Positions 46,666-55,255 of a stretch of 64,000 nucleotides of DNA are shown here, in pieces. Position 1 is the first letter of the stretch. Each line of letters starts with the position of its first letter. Source of the DNA: JACKHO01 sp041398745 (GTDB lineage Bacteria; Planctomycetota; Planctomycetia; Planctomycetales; Planctomycetaceae); NCBI GenBank assembly GCA_041398745.1, contig JAWKUB010000007.1:372001-436000 (forward strand), in the 5' to 3' direction. Under the pieces are notes generated by a model. That model searched no databases and was not told the DNA's origin. It saw nothing but the letters and a program-made list of their open reading frames with translations. Made by a program: the position numbers and the translations under genes.

Positions 46666-49512
46666 CTATCGCGATGATTCCAGCACAACCTTCTCTTTCG
46701 GCTCCTCTGGTTCTTCGGCCTTTGGCGTCAGAGAGTAAATCACCAGTGCCTCAGCGGCATGATCGGCCGCCGGATAGCGTTCACGTGCTTTTTGAACGAC
46801 CTGACCTTGAATGGTGTCGTCCATTTTGTACTTGCGGTGCAACTCACCATGCTTCTCCGCCAGCTCCGTATTTCCTAACTGACGATGAAGCAGTTCCAGG
46901 TTGTAGTGCGCTGTGACATTCTCTGAATCGATTTTGAGGGTTTCCTCAAACGTTGCCACAGCACGCTCAAGCCGTTGTTGACGTTCATCTGCACGATCAT
47001 CTCCACGAACACGTTGAGCCAATTGCAGTTGGACAATGCCCAGTTCATTGCGAACAGTGTAATCGCGGCTGAAATCGAACTTACGGCTTGGCACCTGGGT
47101 TTCGAGCACGGACTTCAGATTCTCTTCAGCCTCTTCGAGGTGTCCCTGCTGGGAATTCACAACCCCAGCAAGCCACGACATGGTCCACGGTGGAGCAGCC
47201 GGGTCTGTGTGCTTCGCAGCGCGATCCAGCGCAGCCACCGCCTCGTCCAACCGACCTTCCACCTGATAGACACGGGTCAAATTCAGTGGGCCGTCGTAGC
47301 GACCGGCCAGTTCAACCTGCTGGAAAGCATGCTCTGCCTGCTTCAGTTCGGCCTTGCCTTCGAGGAGCAGACCAATGCCATAGTCATTCCATCGTTGCCA
47401 TTCATCAACGCCTCGCTCTTCCATGTCTGGCAAGGGACGATCAATTCCTTCCACAGGCAGCGTGATGGTATCGACAGCCATGGTCACAATGGGAAGAGGA
47501 TTGCGGTATGGCTCACCAGGCGTGTAGCCCCGCAACGGCAAGTCACCCGGCTTCTGTAGCTTGGCAACAATGGCCATGTATTCCTGATCAAACTTCCGGT
47601 ACTGAAGCTTTACTTCAACCGTAATATGATCTTCCACGTCCTCAGGCACTTCGAGCCGATAGTGAACCACCTGCCCGGCTCCTGGTGGAATCTGATTGTT
47701 ATAAAGAGGGACACGAATGTCCTGTGCGTTTCGCCGATTAATGCGTTCACCTTTTTCGTCAAGCAGGAACACATTCACAAAGTGCGCCCAGCGATCAACT
47801 TCGTTCATTTCATCGAGCGATCCACTTCGCCCAATGACGCGATCACCACTCTTGACCGTCACGTCCATCCAGACTTCGTTGGAATCAACGGTCCCCTGAG
47901 TAAACAAGTGCCCCAGCTTGAGGGTGCGGATAACAGTTTCCAGCAAATAGTCCTGTCCCGGTTTCAAAGTGGGGCGTTCAGGACGTAACGGAGCGTGGAA
48001 TGTTCCGTCAATTTCGCCTCCCTCCTTAATGCCAAAGATATCAACCCGCATGCATTCCTGCAGGAACTTCGCTTGTTGAGCGACGGCCTCGGGACGATCT
48101 TTCAACCAGGCAATTCCCGTATTTGCACCCGGGAAAATGTGGTCGTGGATTTTCAGTTCGCCACTGTCATCGAGAATCTTCGCACCGAAATCGCTGGAGG
48201 CTGTCGCTGGCATGTGGCAGCCATTGCAGTCCACCTGGGCCATCGGCGGATAGTAAAAGCTCTTCGCCCCGTGTCCCGACACACCAGACAACAACCAGGC
48301 GTCGTAGTGATTCTGGCCACGTAAAAACTCTTTGTAATTTGTCAGTTCCCCGGGTAAATGCACCTTGTGGCATGACGAGCAGAACTCTGCGGTCTTATGC
48401 AGCGGCTTCAAAAACGTCTTCTTGTGGAACGCTGGCTTCGCTTTCACCATTTGGTTGTTAACCCATCGCAAAAACGCGTTCTCACTCGAAGCAAACGGAT
48501 AGTGAACCGGTTCTTCAATGGTGTAGTCCGCGTTGCCGCGATTGCTGTTGATGTTCGTAATTGCGTGGCAAGTCGTACAAGTAATGCCCGCCTGTGCCGT
48601 CGCATGCCCCACGTCATCGAACTTTGGATCGTCGAATGCACCGCTGAAGAACGGGACGGGATCGTGACAGCCGGCGCACCAGCGTGAGGCCTGCACATTG
48701 CCATCGCGTTCGAAGGCCACTTCGCGAGTCTCGCGAACACTTGTGAGATACGTAGGATTGTTGAATGAACTAAAGTGATGCGCGCTTTGTTCCCAACCTT
48801 TGTGAGCATCGGCATGACACTTTTTGCAGTAGTCATCCATCATGAGCGTTTCGGAATGAATGAAGTTCCCGGTCGATGTGCGTGCCAATGAAGGACGGAA
48901 ATACTTCTCCCCTTCCTTCGGACCAACGACATTCCACTTCCGAGGATCTTGCGAGTGCATGCCTGCCATCACCGCGACGACAACAGCCACGGCTCCCGCA
49001 TAGGCAAATCCATACTTCCAATGAATCTTCGGACCAGCGAGGCGATGCACTAAATACAGCCACACGGCGAACAGTGGCGAAATGACGTGCAACCAGTAGA
49101 CGACGGCACGAGTCGTCGGCTGCTTGATTTCAAATCCTTGCACACGGAACAAGGCGAGCCCGCTTCCAAGCAAGAGGAGAGACACCACAAACAATGCATA
49201 GCCGACCTTCACCGCCTTACGGTTCTTGCGGTCGAAAGTGTTTCGCATGTGAATAATGCTGAACACCAGAAACGGCACAATCAGCAACAGTCCCAGCGCC
49301 AGGTGGGCCAGGAACATGCACTGATAGAAGTAGTTCTGGTACGTCTCTTTGTGCAGCCACTCAAGAAACGTAATCGTGGCGAGATATGCTGAGTTGGCAA
49401 ACAGTAATCCAAGCAGACCTGCCAGCACATACAGCAGTTTTCTGAGCTTGGGGCCAATCGCACGCACCACAATTCGTTTCGGTGGTGTTGTGGTAGTTTC
49501 AGATTGAGACAT
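46666..49512 (-). CDS. Membrane penta-haem cytochrome c with C-terminal TPR repeats
   Basis: ATG 49512 (MSQSETTTTPPKR) gives 948 residues. The first 200 hold about five membrane helices (LYVLAGLLGLLFANSAYLAT, LALGLLLIVPFLVFSII, GYALFVVSLLLLGSGLALF, AVVYWLHVISPLFAVWLYLV, YAGAVAVVVAVMAGM). Five CXXCH haem sites follow (YCKKCH, WCAGCH, TCTTCH, FCSSCH, DCNGCH, about residues 230-430). Residues 480-690 are beta-rich; 700-930 are tetratricopeptide repeats (AEHAFQQVELAGRYDGPLNL, RVYQVEGRLDEAVAALDRAA, AVATFEETLKIDSENVTAHY). It likely passes electrons from the membrane to periplasmic haems; the partner is unknown. The CRTAC1 gene follows on the same strand. Confidence 0.85.
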   Translation of the reverse strand: MSQSETTTTPPKRIVVRAIGPKLRKLLYVLAGLLGLLFANSAYLATITFLEWLHKETYQNYFYQCMFLAHLALGLLLIVPFLVFSIIHMRNTFDRKNRKAVKVGYALFVVSLLLLGSGLALFRVQGFEIKQPTTRAVVYWLHVISPLFAVWLYLVHRLAGPKIHWKYGFAYAGAVAVVVAVMAGMHSQDPRKWNVVGPKEGEKYFRPSLARTSTGNFIHSETLMMDDYCKKCHADAHKGWEQSAHHFSSFNNPTYLTSVRETREVAFERDGNVQASRWCAGCHDPVPFFSGAFDDPKFDDVGHATAQAGITCTTCHAITNINSNRGNADYTIEEPVHYPFASSENAFLRWVNNQMVKAKPAFHKKTFLKPLHKTAEFCSSCHKVHLPGELTNYKEFLRGQNHYDAWLLSGVSGHGAKSFYYPPMAQVDCNGCHMPATASSDFGAKILDDSGELKIHDHIFPGANTGIAWLKDRPEAVAQQAKFLQECMRVDIFGIKEGGEIDGTFHAPLRPERPTLKPGQDYLLETVIRTLKLGHLFTQGTVDSNEVWMDVTVKSGDRVIGRSGSLDEMNEVDRWAHFVNVFLLDEKGERINRRNAQDIRVPLYNNQIPPGAGQVVHYRLEVPEDVEDHITVEVKLQYRKFDQEYMAIVAKLQKPGDLPLRGYTPGEPYRNPLPIVTMAVDTITLPVEGIDRPLPDMEERGVDEWQRWNDYGIGLLLEGKAELKQAEHAFQQVELAGRYDGPLNLTRVYQVEGRLDEAVAALDRAAKHTDPAAPPWTMSWLAGVVNSQQGHLEEAEENLKSVLETQVPSRKFDFSRDYTVRNELGIVQLQLAQRVRGDDRADERQQRLERAVATFEETLKIDSENVTAHYNLELLHRQLGNTELAEKHGELHRKYKMDDTIQGQVVQKARERYPAADHAAEALVIYSLTPKAEEPEEPKEKVVLESSR

Positions 49513-49770
49513 CAAATCGATCCTCTTCCCGCCAACGGGATTTCGCAGAGTCCAGCCGCGCATGTTGCAACGGTGAACAGAAGAACGCCAAGTGAAATGA
49601 CGCTGCAGCGCGCAATCAATGGCAGCGATGCAAATACGTCAAGACTTTGACACGGGTGAAGAATGGAGTGGGCTCCTGAGCGATCAGCGTGATCGACATT
49701 CAAGCAGCGCGTAGACCTGAACAAGCCTGTTCACAACGCGCAGTGGCTCACTTCAAACACACAAGCGAAA

Positions 49771-50190
49771 TCAACCAACGGAGATAGGAGGCCGCAGCAG
49801 AGATTCGGGATAGCCTGCGAGTCGAGCCGCATCGTCCCTTGCAGAGAGCGCATCAGAGAATTCCCGACCGTTCAAGCAAATTCCCGGGCGAGTGGTCGCC
49901 TCATTCGGATTCGATCCGAACGAAATTGGAACCGGAGGGGCTGCGGGAGCTTCAGGAGTCTTCTGGCAGCCGGGACCATGACACGGCTTGAAAGGTCTTG
50001 CCGGGTCAGCCCCTTCATGCTGGAGAGTCTCATGACTGACGACCGTGTGAGAGTCGGCCAGATAATCCCCACAACTTGCATTCACCGTCTGCACATTGCC
50101 CAGGCCCAACAGCAAGAACGAGAACGCCATGCACCAGCCCAAATGCGGCACATGCAAGTTTTCTCGAACTAATGGGAACAGCTTGTTCAA
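49771..50190 (-). CDS. Small secreted cysteine-containing protein of planctomycete type
   Basis: The 139-residue frame starts at a TTG (50190); GTG 50151 or ATG 50130 are alternatives. A hydrophobic segment (AFSFLLLGLGNVQTVNA) acts as a signal. The mature part begins with ASCGDYLADS and has PCHGPGCQK followed by a Pro/Ala stretch and IPISF-like PVPISFGSN. I recall similar short secreted planctomycete proteins with CGDYL and PC-x-GP-x-C, but their role is unknown. The paired cysteines suggest a disulfide or metal site. It stands alone. Confidence 0.5.
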   Translation of the reverse strand: MNKLFPLVRENLHVPHLGWCMAFSFLLLGLGNVQTVNASCGDYLADSHTVVSHETLQHEGADPARPFKPCHGPGCQKTPEAPAAPPVPISFGSNPNEATTRPGICLNGREFSDALSARDDAARLAGYPESLLRPPISVG

Positions 50191-50423
50191 CGGCGAAAGG
50201 CTTGTTTGACCGGGAAAGCAAAGAAGATTGAAAGGTATCCCGTCTCCGTAAAGCTATGACAGCCAGTTCTGATTTGTCAAGTACCTTTTCCTGAGACTTC
50301 CAAAGACAAAGGTGTTGATGAGTCCGTGAAGATTGCGTCTTACAGATTGAGCAGACTTTACACGGCAACTCGCCGCGTGTCACACTTACTGTCTACAAAG
50401 CACTTCAAACTTGGAGCTTGGTC

Positions 50424-51119
50424 ATGACATTTTCCGGACGCACAATTGTCGGCGTTGCACTCATCGTAGCAATGACCACAACACTCCTCGGGCAATCACC
50501 AAAGAAACCGAACGCAGTCACGACGCGTCAACTCGATTTGGAAGCCCAGAAAGCAGAGGCCGACTACCTGAAGAGTCTCAGCGACCTGGCTCAGTCATAT
50601 GAAGAATCGGGCGACAAGGCCAAAACCGAAGCCATGCTGAAGGCCATACTGAAGATTCGCCCGGACGCCGAGCAGGTGAAAGCGAAATTGAAAGAGTTGG
50701 AAGAGTCGGTATTTGTTGATCAACAGGAAGTCCTGGACCTCGATACGGGAAAAGGCTGGATTACAACGGGGCTGTACGTCGCCAAAGGCGAACGAGTGCG
50801 AATTGAAGCAATCGGTAGTTACAAGCTAATGGTGAATGATGATTTGGGCCCCGAGGGTTATCGGAGCGAAGACGGCAAGGGAGCAGACTTCTTTGACGGA
50901 GCACCGACTGGCTCATTGATTGGAGTCATTGTCCCCCCGGGCGGACAGCCCGGCAAAAAGAAAGATGGACCCCAGCCGTTTCTCATTGGAAGTAAGAAGG
51001 AACTTGATCCCCAGTCTGGGGGTCTGCTGGTATTGCGCGTGAATGCTCCGGCCAATGCCAAGTGTGTTGGCAAGCTGAAAGTGCGTTTGAGCGGAAACAT
51101 TTCGAAATCACCTCAGTAA
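50424..51119 (+). CDS. Secreted protein with a helical N-terminus and a beta-rich C-terminus
   Basis: ATG 50424 has GGAG seven bases upstream. The 231-residue protein has a signal peptide (TIVGVALIVAMTTTLLGQSP), a helical region of TPR or coiled-coil type (LKSLSDLAQSYEESGDKAKT, EQVKAKLKELEESVF) and a beta domain from about residue 105 (GKGWITTGLYVAKGERVRIE, GSLIGVIVPPGGQPG, GGLLVLRVNAPANA). The beta part resembles the LecA/PA-IL-like fold in which a calcium site binds galactose, but that is a weak call. It lies 46 bases upstream of the ABC-2 permease and may be co-transcribed. Confidence 0.6.
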   Translation: MTFSGRTIVGVALIVAMTTTLLGQSPKKPNAVTTRQLDLEAQKAEADYLKSLSDLAQSYEESGDKAKTEAMLKAILKIRPDAEQVKAKLKELEESVFVDQQEVLDLDTGKGWITTGLYVAKGERVRIEAIGSYKLMVNDDLGPEGYRSEDGKGADFFDGAPTGSLIGVIVPPGGQPGKKKDGPQPFLIGSKKELDPQSGGLLVLRVNAPANAKCVGKLKVRLSGNISKSPQ

Positions 51120-51165
51120 TTTCTGGCAATGCACGGCGGCGCTGGCCACAACTCATTGTGTCGAC

Positions 51166-52752
51166 ATGTGGCAAAAGACATTTGCACTTGCTGAACGCAG
51201 CCTGCGGGTTGACGCCCGTGTACTGGGCGGACACTTGTTGCGTTTTTTCATTGTCGTCGGCATTCTCTGGTTCTTCGCTGGAATTGTCGCGGACTCGTCG
51301 TTTTCCGGTGGAATCGCGCCGGGGCTGAGAGCCTTCAGCGTCATTGCGTACACCAACGCCGTGCTCATTGGCGTGATGGGAATTGCCTACTTCGGCACCA
51401 CAATTACGGAGGAAAAGGAAGAACGAACACTCCCGCTGCTGATGATGGCGGATATCTCACCCGCGACGCTGTTGAACGGAAAAGTCCTGCCTCGACTGGC
51501 CACAGTCACGCTCGTTCTGTCCATTCAAATCCCCTTCACGTTCCTGGCGGTTACGCTCGGTGGGGTACTCGTCACGCAGTTGCTGCATGTGTACCTTGCT
51601 CTGGGCGTGTACATGCTGGCTGTCGCGGGCCTCTGCACCCTTTGTTCGGTGAGTGCCAGACAAAGCGGCAACGCCATTGGAGCCGCCGGGTTTCTGCTGT
51701 TGGCGTATCACGTCGGAACACCAGTTGTCGGACTCTTCGCAAGGCTGGCGCAAACATCCAGTTCTCCCACTGTCGTATTCCTTGCCGAATTGACTTTGAA
51801 AGTCACGTATGCCGTGCAGAGTACCGACATCTACATGCGGATTGGCGGCATTCTGACAACTGGTGCTGTACCTGTTATTTTTTCCGCACAGCTGTTCACC
51901 CACTTGAGCGCTGCCGTTCTCTGCTGGGTGCTTGCCGTTGTTCTGTTCGAGCCACTAAACCGCAATCTCGATTCGGCTCCCATTACGAATCGTAAACCGT
52001 CGCGTTCCATTGCCAGCCGTGGCCGAGTGTGGAAGTACGCGGTCATTTGGAAGGAATATCGGCTGACAGGTGGTGGACACGTCACGGCCTATATCAAGTT
52101 CTTTGCCTTCGGCATATTGGCCATACTCACTGGCGCCGCCAGTTGCGGATTTGTCTGGAGCCAGTTCGATCTGGCGAGCGCAGCCGCCGTGATGTGTGGT
52201 ACGGTCTTCTTCTTTCTGTCGATCGAGCTCATGCTCCTCCTGGCTCGCACCTTCTCAACGGAGCTTACAGAGAAAACCTGGCCAACACTCAACACCCTGC
52301 CCGCGTCGTCAACTGGACTGGCTTATCGCAAGCTGGCCGGCGTTTTCGTGAGCATGTGGCCATCGTTCTTCTGGCTCGGCGTCAGCTTTCTGCTGAGTGA
52401 CATGCCCGAAGGCGTGTGGACGTCAATGGACACTCGCACGGCACTGGGAATTTCTGCATTCTTCGTGCATTACGCGTTCTTCTTTCACCTGGTGCTGTTT
52501 TTGTCGGTCGTCATCCGCACGAGTTGGGGCGCCATCATTCTGGCGATATTCATCCAGCTCATCACCAGTATCATCGTAGCGGCCATCGGGCAGATTTCAG
52601 TTGCGGTGGCCAGTGACTACCTCGGATTCAGCGGCAACTACAGGATGATGTCGGACATCAACACAACCGCGCAGGCGACGTTCATGGCTCTGGCCGTAGC
52701 AGGACTCCATTTCGGCACAATGGTGCAGTTGCGTCGCTGCTTAAATGATTGA
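51166..52752 (+). CDS. ABC-2-type transporter permease
   Basis: The 528-residue protein has roughly twelve membrane helices in two sets, as in ABC-2 permeases. TEEKEERTLPLLMMADISPA near residue 85 is the typical cytoplasmic coupling segment, with a related one at ELTEKTWPTLNTLPASS in the second half, so the protein is a fused pair of permease modules. It would move a lipid, polysaccharide or drug with an ATPase partner. No ATPase gene is next to it. Confidence 0.75.
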   Translation: MWQKTFALAERSLRVDARVLGGHLLRFFIVVGILWFFAGIVADSSFSGGIAPGLRAFSVIAYTNAVLIGVMGIAYFGTTITEEKEERTLPLLMMADISPATLLNGKVLPRLATVTLVLSIQIPFTFLAVTLGGVLVTQLLHVYLALGVYMLAVAGLCTLCSVSARQSGNAIGAAGFLLLAYHVGTPVVGLFARLAQTSSSPTVVFLAELTLKVTYAVQSTDIYMRIGGILTTGAVPVIFSAQLFTHLSAAVLCWVLAVVLFEPLNRNLDSAPITNRKPSRSIASRGRVWKYAVIWKEYRLTGGGHVTAYIKFFAFGILAILTGAASCGFVWSQFDLASAAAVMCGTVFFFLSIELMLLLARTFSTELTEKTWPTLNTLPASSTGLAYRKLAGVFVSMWPSFFWLGVSFLLSDMPEGVWTSMDTRTALGISAFFVHYAFFFHLVLFLSVVIRTSWGAIILAIFIQLITSIIVAAIGQISVAVASDYLGFSGNYRMMSDINTTAQATFMALAVAGLHFGTMVQLRRCLND

Positions 52753-52894
52753 GTCCACCAACTGGCATTTCGAGTTTGCTTCCAATCGCGACAATCCCCT
52801 ACACTCGTCAGCCTTACGTGAGCTTCGGCGTTCACAATTTACTCGATGGACAGTTTTACAGAGCACATTCCTGAGTGCAGGAGTCGGCTGAGCA

Positions 52895-53383
52895 ATGGCG
52901 GTAAATCAGGTTGCGTGCGACAGTTGTGGCGCGGTCCTCAAAGTGCCCGAGAAGTACTGGGGCAAGAAAATCAAATGCCCCAGTTGCAAGAGCCCCATGG
53001 CCATTCCGGCCTCACCGATTCCGGCTCCCGGCCCCGCCCAACTCGACGAAGACGATTTCATCGACGAAGGTCCGAACGACGACTTCCTCGACATGGACGT
53101 CGACAGTTTTGAAGGTGGGCCAACGCTTCCGAAAAAACGGAAGAAAAAGAAACGTTCGACTCGTACCAGCAGTTACTCATCTAGTGGCAGCACGTACACA
53201 TCATCCGGCACCGGCGGGGGAGGCGGCGGCGGAAAGATGATGAAGGGCTGCCTGATGATGGTCGGAGCCGTCGTCTGGTTTGTCGTCGCACTGGCCGCCG
53301 GATGGTTCTTCCCTTACACAGTTTTTCTCTTCATTTGGGGGGTCGTTGTCTTCTTTCAAGGTATGTCTGGAGACGACGACTAA
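52895..53383 (+). CDS. Small zinc-ribbon membrane protein
   Basis: The 162-residue protein has a zinc ribbon (VACDSCGAVLKVPEKYWGKK then IKCPSCKSP), an acidic linker with DEDDFIDEGPNDDFLDMDVD, a Lys-rich stretch (KKRKKKKR), a Ser/Gly-rich hinge and two C-terminal hydrophobic segments (GCLMMVGAVVWFVVALAAGW, FPYTVFLFIWGVVVFF). It follows the permease by 142 bases. This is the small version of the zinc-ribbon-linker-membrane design seen in three larger proteins of the window. Function unknown. Confidence 0.7.
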   Translation: MAVNQVACDSCGAVLKVPEKYWGKKIKCPSCKSPMAIPASPIPAPGPAQLDEDDFIDEGPNDDFLDMDVDSFEGGPTLPKKRKKKKRSTRTSSYSSSGSTYTSSGTGGGGGGGKMMKGCLMMVGAVVWFVVALAAGWFFPYTVFLFIWGVVVFFQGMSGDDD

Positions 53384-53389
53384 CCTACG

Positions 53390-54583
53390 CTACGCCCCGT
53401 ACGCCAGAATTGGAACGACCTCGCGCTGGAGTTCACCACCGGTCACGTGGACCGCTCCTTCCCAGTCGACAAACACATTGATTTCACTGCGGACGCCGAA
53501 CTCCGGCAGGTAAATTCCCGGCTCAATACTGAAAGCCGTTCCCGGTAGCACGCGGCGCTCCTCGCGCGTTTCGAGGTTGTCCATATTGGCGCCGTTACCA
53601 TGGACTTCCTGTCCAATGCTGTGTCCCGTACGGTGACCAAAGAATTCGCCGTAACCGGCCGCGACAATAACGGCACGCACAGCGTCATCAACGTCTTTCC
53701 CGTAAAGTGGTGTCCCGTTCGCGAATGATTCACGCACAATGGCAATCCCAGCGTCACGGGCAGCAGCCACAATGTTGAAAATCTTGGTGTACTCCTCGGG
53801 CACAGAAGTCCCGACGAATCCAGTGCGGGTCAAGTCGCTATACACGCTGCGTGGTCGATCGCATTTGGCCCACTGATCGATGAGCACAAAATCCCCTTCC
53901 CGAATGAGCGTGTCGCCACCGTCCCCCGTCTCATAGTGCGGCATGCCGCTGTGCGGGCCGCGTCCCACAATGGGTGGGTGATACGTCGTCAACTTGTTGG
54001 CAGCAAAGTGTTCCATAATGCGGTCGCGCACGGCCACTTCTTCGACTCCACCGTTCTCCCGAACCTGCTCGGCGATGAACCTCCACGCCATGTCGAACGA
54101 AGAATTCGTATGCACCGCCGCTTCCAGATGCATTTCCCACTGCTCCTGATCCCACGTTGCCTCAAACAACTGAATGAGGTCACCCGAGGAATGCACCTCC
54201 GGCCCGAACGACCGCACCATGTCGACGGTGCCCCCATCAACGCGCGACACATAAGGATTGCCCCCACCCGGAGAAAACTCCATGGCGATTTTCTGACAAC
54301 CCGCCACACAGTCGCGAATTGCGGCTTCCAACTGCTGCCACGGCAGGTAAACGACAGTCCGACCGGGCAAATGCTGCAGCGCATTATCCTCGATACGATG
54401 CACAATTTTCGTCGGCTCACCCGACTTTGGAATAAAATACAAACATCGCCGCGAGCCCATCGAGCCCTCAGCAAACTTCAACACCCGCCGCGCCAACGGA
54501 TTGCTGCCCCGAAAATCGTAGAGCAACCAACCATCAAACCCGAATTCCGTAATGGCCTTCTGAATCTTTGCGAGATCAAACAT
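53390..54583 (-). CDS. Xaa-Pro aminopeptidase-type M24 metallopeptidase
   Basis: The 397-residue cytosolic protein has the M24 N-terminal domain (IQKAITEFGFDGWLLYDFRG) and the pita-bread catalytic domain. Metal-ligand segments are FVLIDQWAKCDRPRSVYSDL (two Asp), GHRTGHSIGQEVHGNG (His), GTAFSIEPGIYLPEFGVRSE (Glu) and the final Glu region EINVFVD. It should cleave X-Pro bonds, though some family members hydrolyse other substrates. It stands alone, convergent with the small zinc-ribbon gene (7 bases apart). Confidence 0.88.
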   Translation of the reverse strand: MFDLAKIQKAITEFGFDGWLLYDFRGSNPLARRVLKFAEGSMGSRRCLYFIPKSGEPTKIVHRIEDNALQHLPGRTVVYLPWQQLEAAIRDCVAGCQKIAMEFSPGGGNPYVSRVDGGTVDMVRSFGPEVHSSGDLIQLFEATWDQEQWEMHLEAAVHTNSSFDMAWRFIAEQVRENGGVEEVAVRDRIMEHFAANKLTTYHPPIVGRGPHSGMPHYETGDGGDTLIREGDFVLIDQWAKCDRPRSVYSDLTRTGFVGTSVPEEYTKIFNIVAAARDAGIAIVRESFANGTPLYGKDVDDAVRAVIVAAGYGEFFGHRTGHSIGQEVHGNGANMDNLETREERRVLPGTAFSIEPGIYLPEFGVRSEINVFVDWEGAVHVTGGELQREVVPILAYGA

Positions 54584-54777
54584 CGTAAACCGCTCGTCTT
54601 TTCTGAAATGAGTGAGAAGCCCGTAAGGTCTCGAATCTGGTACGTGGCGTCAAACGACGAACGCAAGTTGAGTGGCACGCCCGGCAGCGAAGCGTGTGGA
54701 CACGAGGCCTTCGCAGATTAACCAAGTCGCCCTTATCATTCGAAAATTTTGAAACGCAGAGGACGCCGAGAAGGAGG
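54584..54777. other. Intergenic stretch upstream of the peptidase gene
   Basis: No gene is visible. The region holds the likely promoter of the M24 gene and ends at the 186-bp repeat. The 292-base stretch 54964-55255 on the other side of the repeat also shows no supported gene before the GTG at 55256. Confidence 0.4.
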
Positions 54778-54963
54778 AGCTCTCGTAGCGTGCGTCGAGA
54801 CGCACGGAACTATGAGCGCAGAATGACGCTCAAATGAACACGGGAGCGAACAACTTCGGCTCCAGAAAGGTGCGTCTGTTGACTCCTGTGACGCGCCATT
54901 CGTGTCCGACGACGGTTCCAAAGATTCACACGTTCCTCGTTGACAAAGCCGACGCACCCTACG
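54778..54963. repeat. 186-bp dispersed repeat, copy 2 (partner at 15464-15649)
   Basis: It is the same length as copy 1 and nearly identical without gaps, with the same ends (AGCTCTCGTAGCGTGCGTCG and GCCGACGCACCCTACG). Orientation is the same. Flanking sequences of the two copies differ, so the repeat boundary is sharp, as for a mobile element. Confidence 0.8.
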
Positions 54964-55255
54964 GTTACTGCTGGACCACAAGTTGACGACGTCAATTTGC
55001 ATGTCCGGCAAATCCAAATGGCTGGCCAAACAAAGTGATACGAAACCTGCCAGGCGTTCTCCGCTCGTTCGTACGATGGTTGAGTGACAAATCACATTAC
55101 ACAATTCTATTGGTGAGCTTTCACCATTTGTTGCCAGCAATTCCGGGGGGCGACTACGCCGATGATTCTCATCGAGAGTTGCTTGTCGATCTCCGACGGT
55201 GGTATCGTGTCAGCGGGTAGCCACTCTCAATTCTCTTTATGCACTGGGGAAAACC

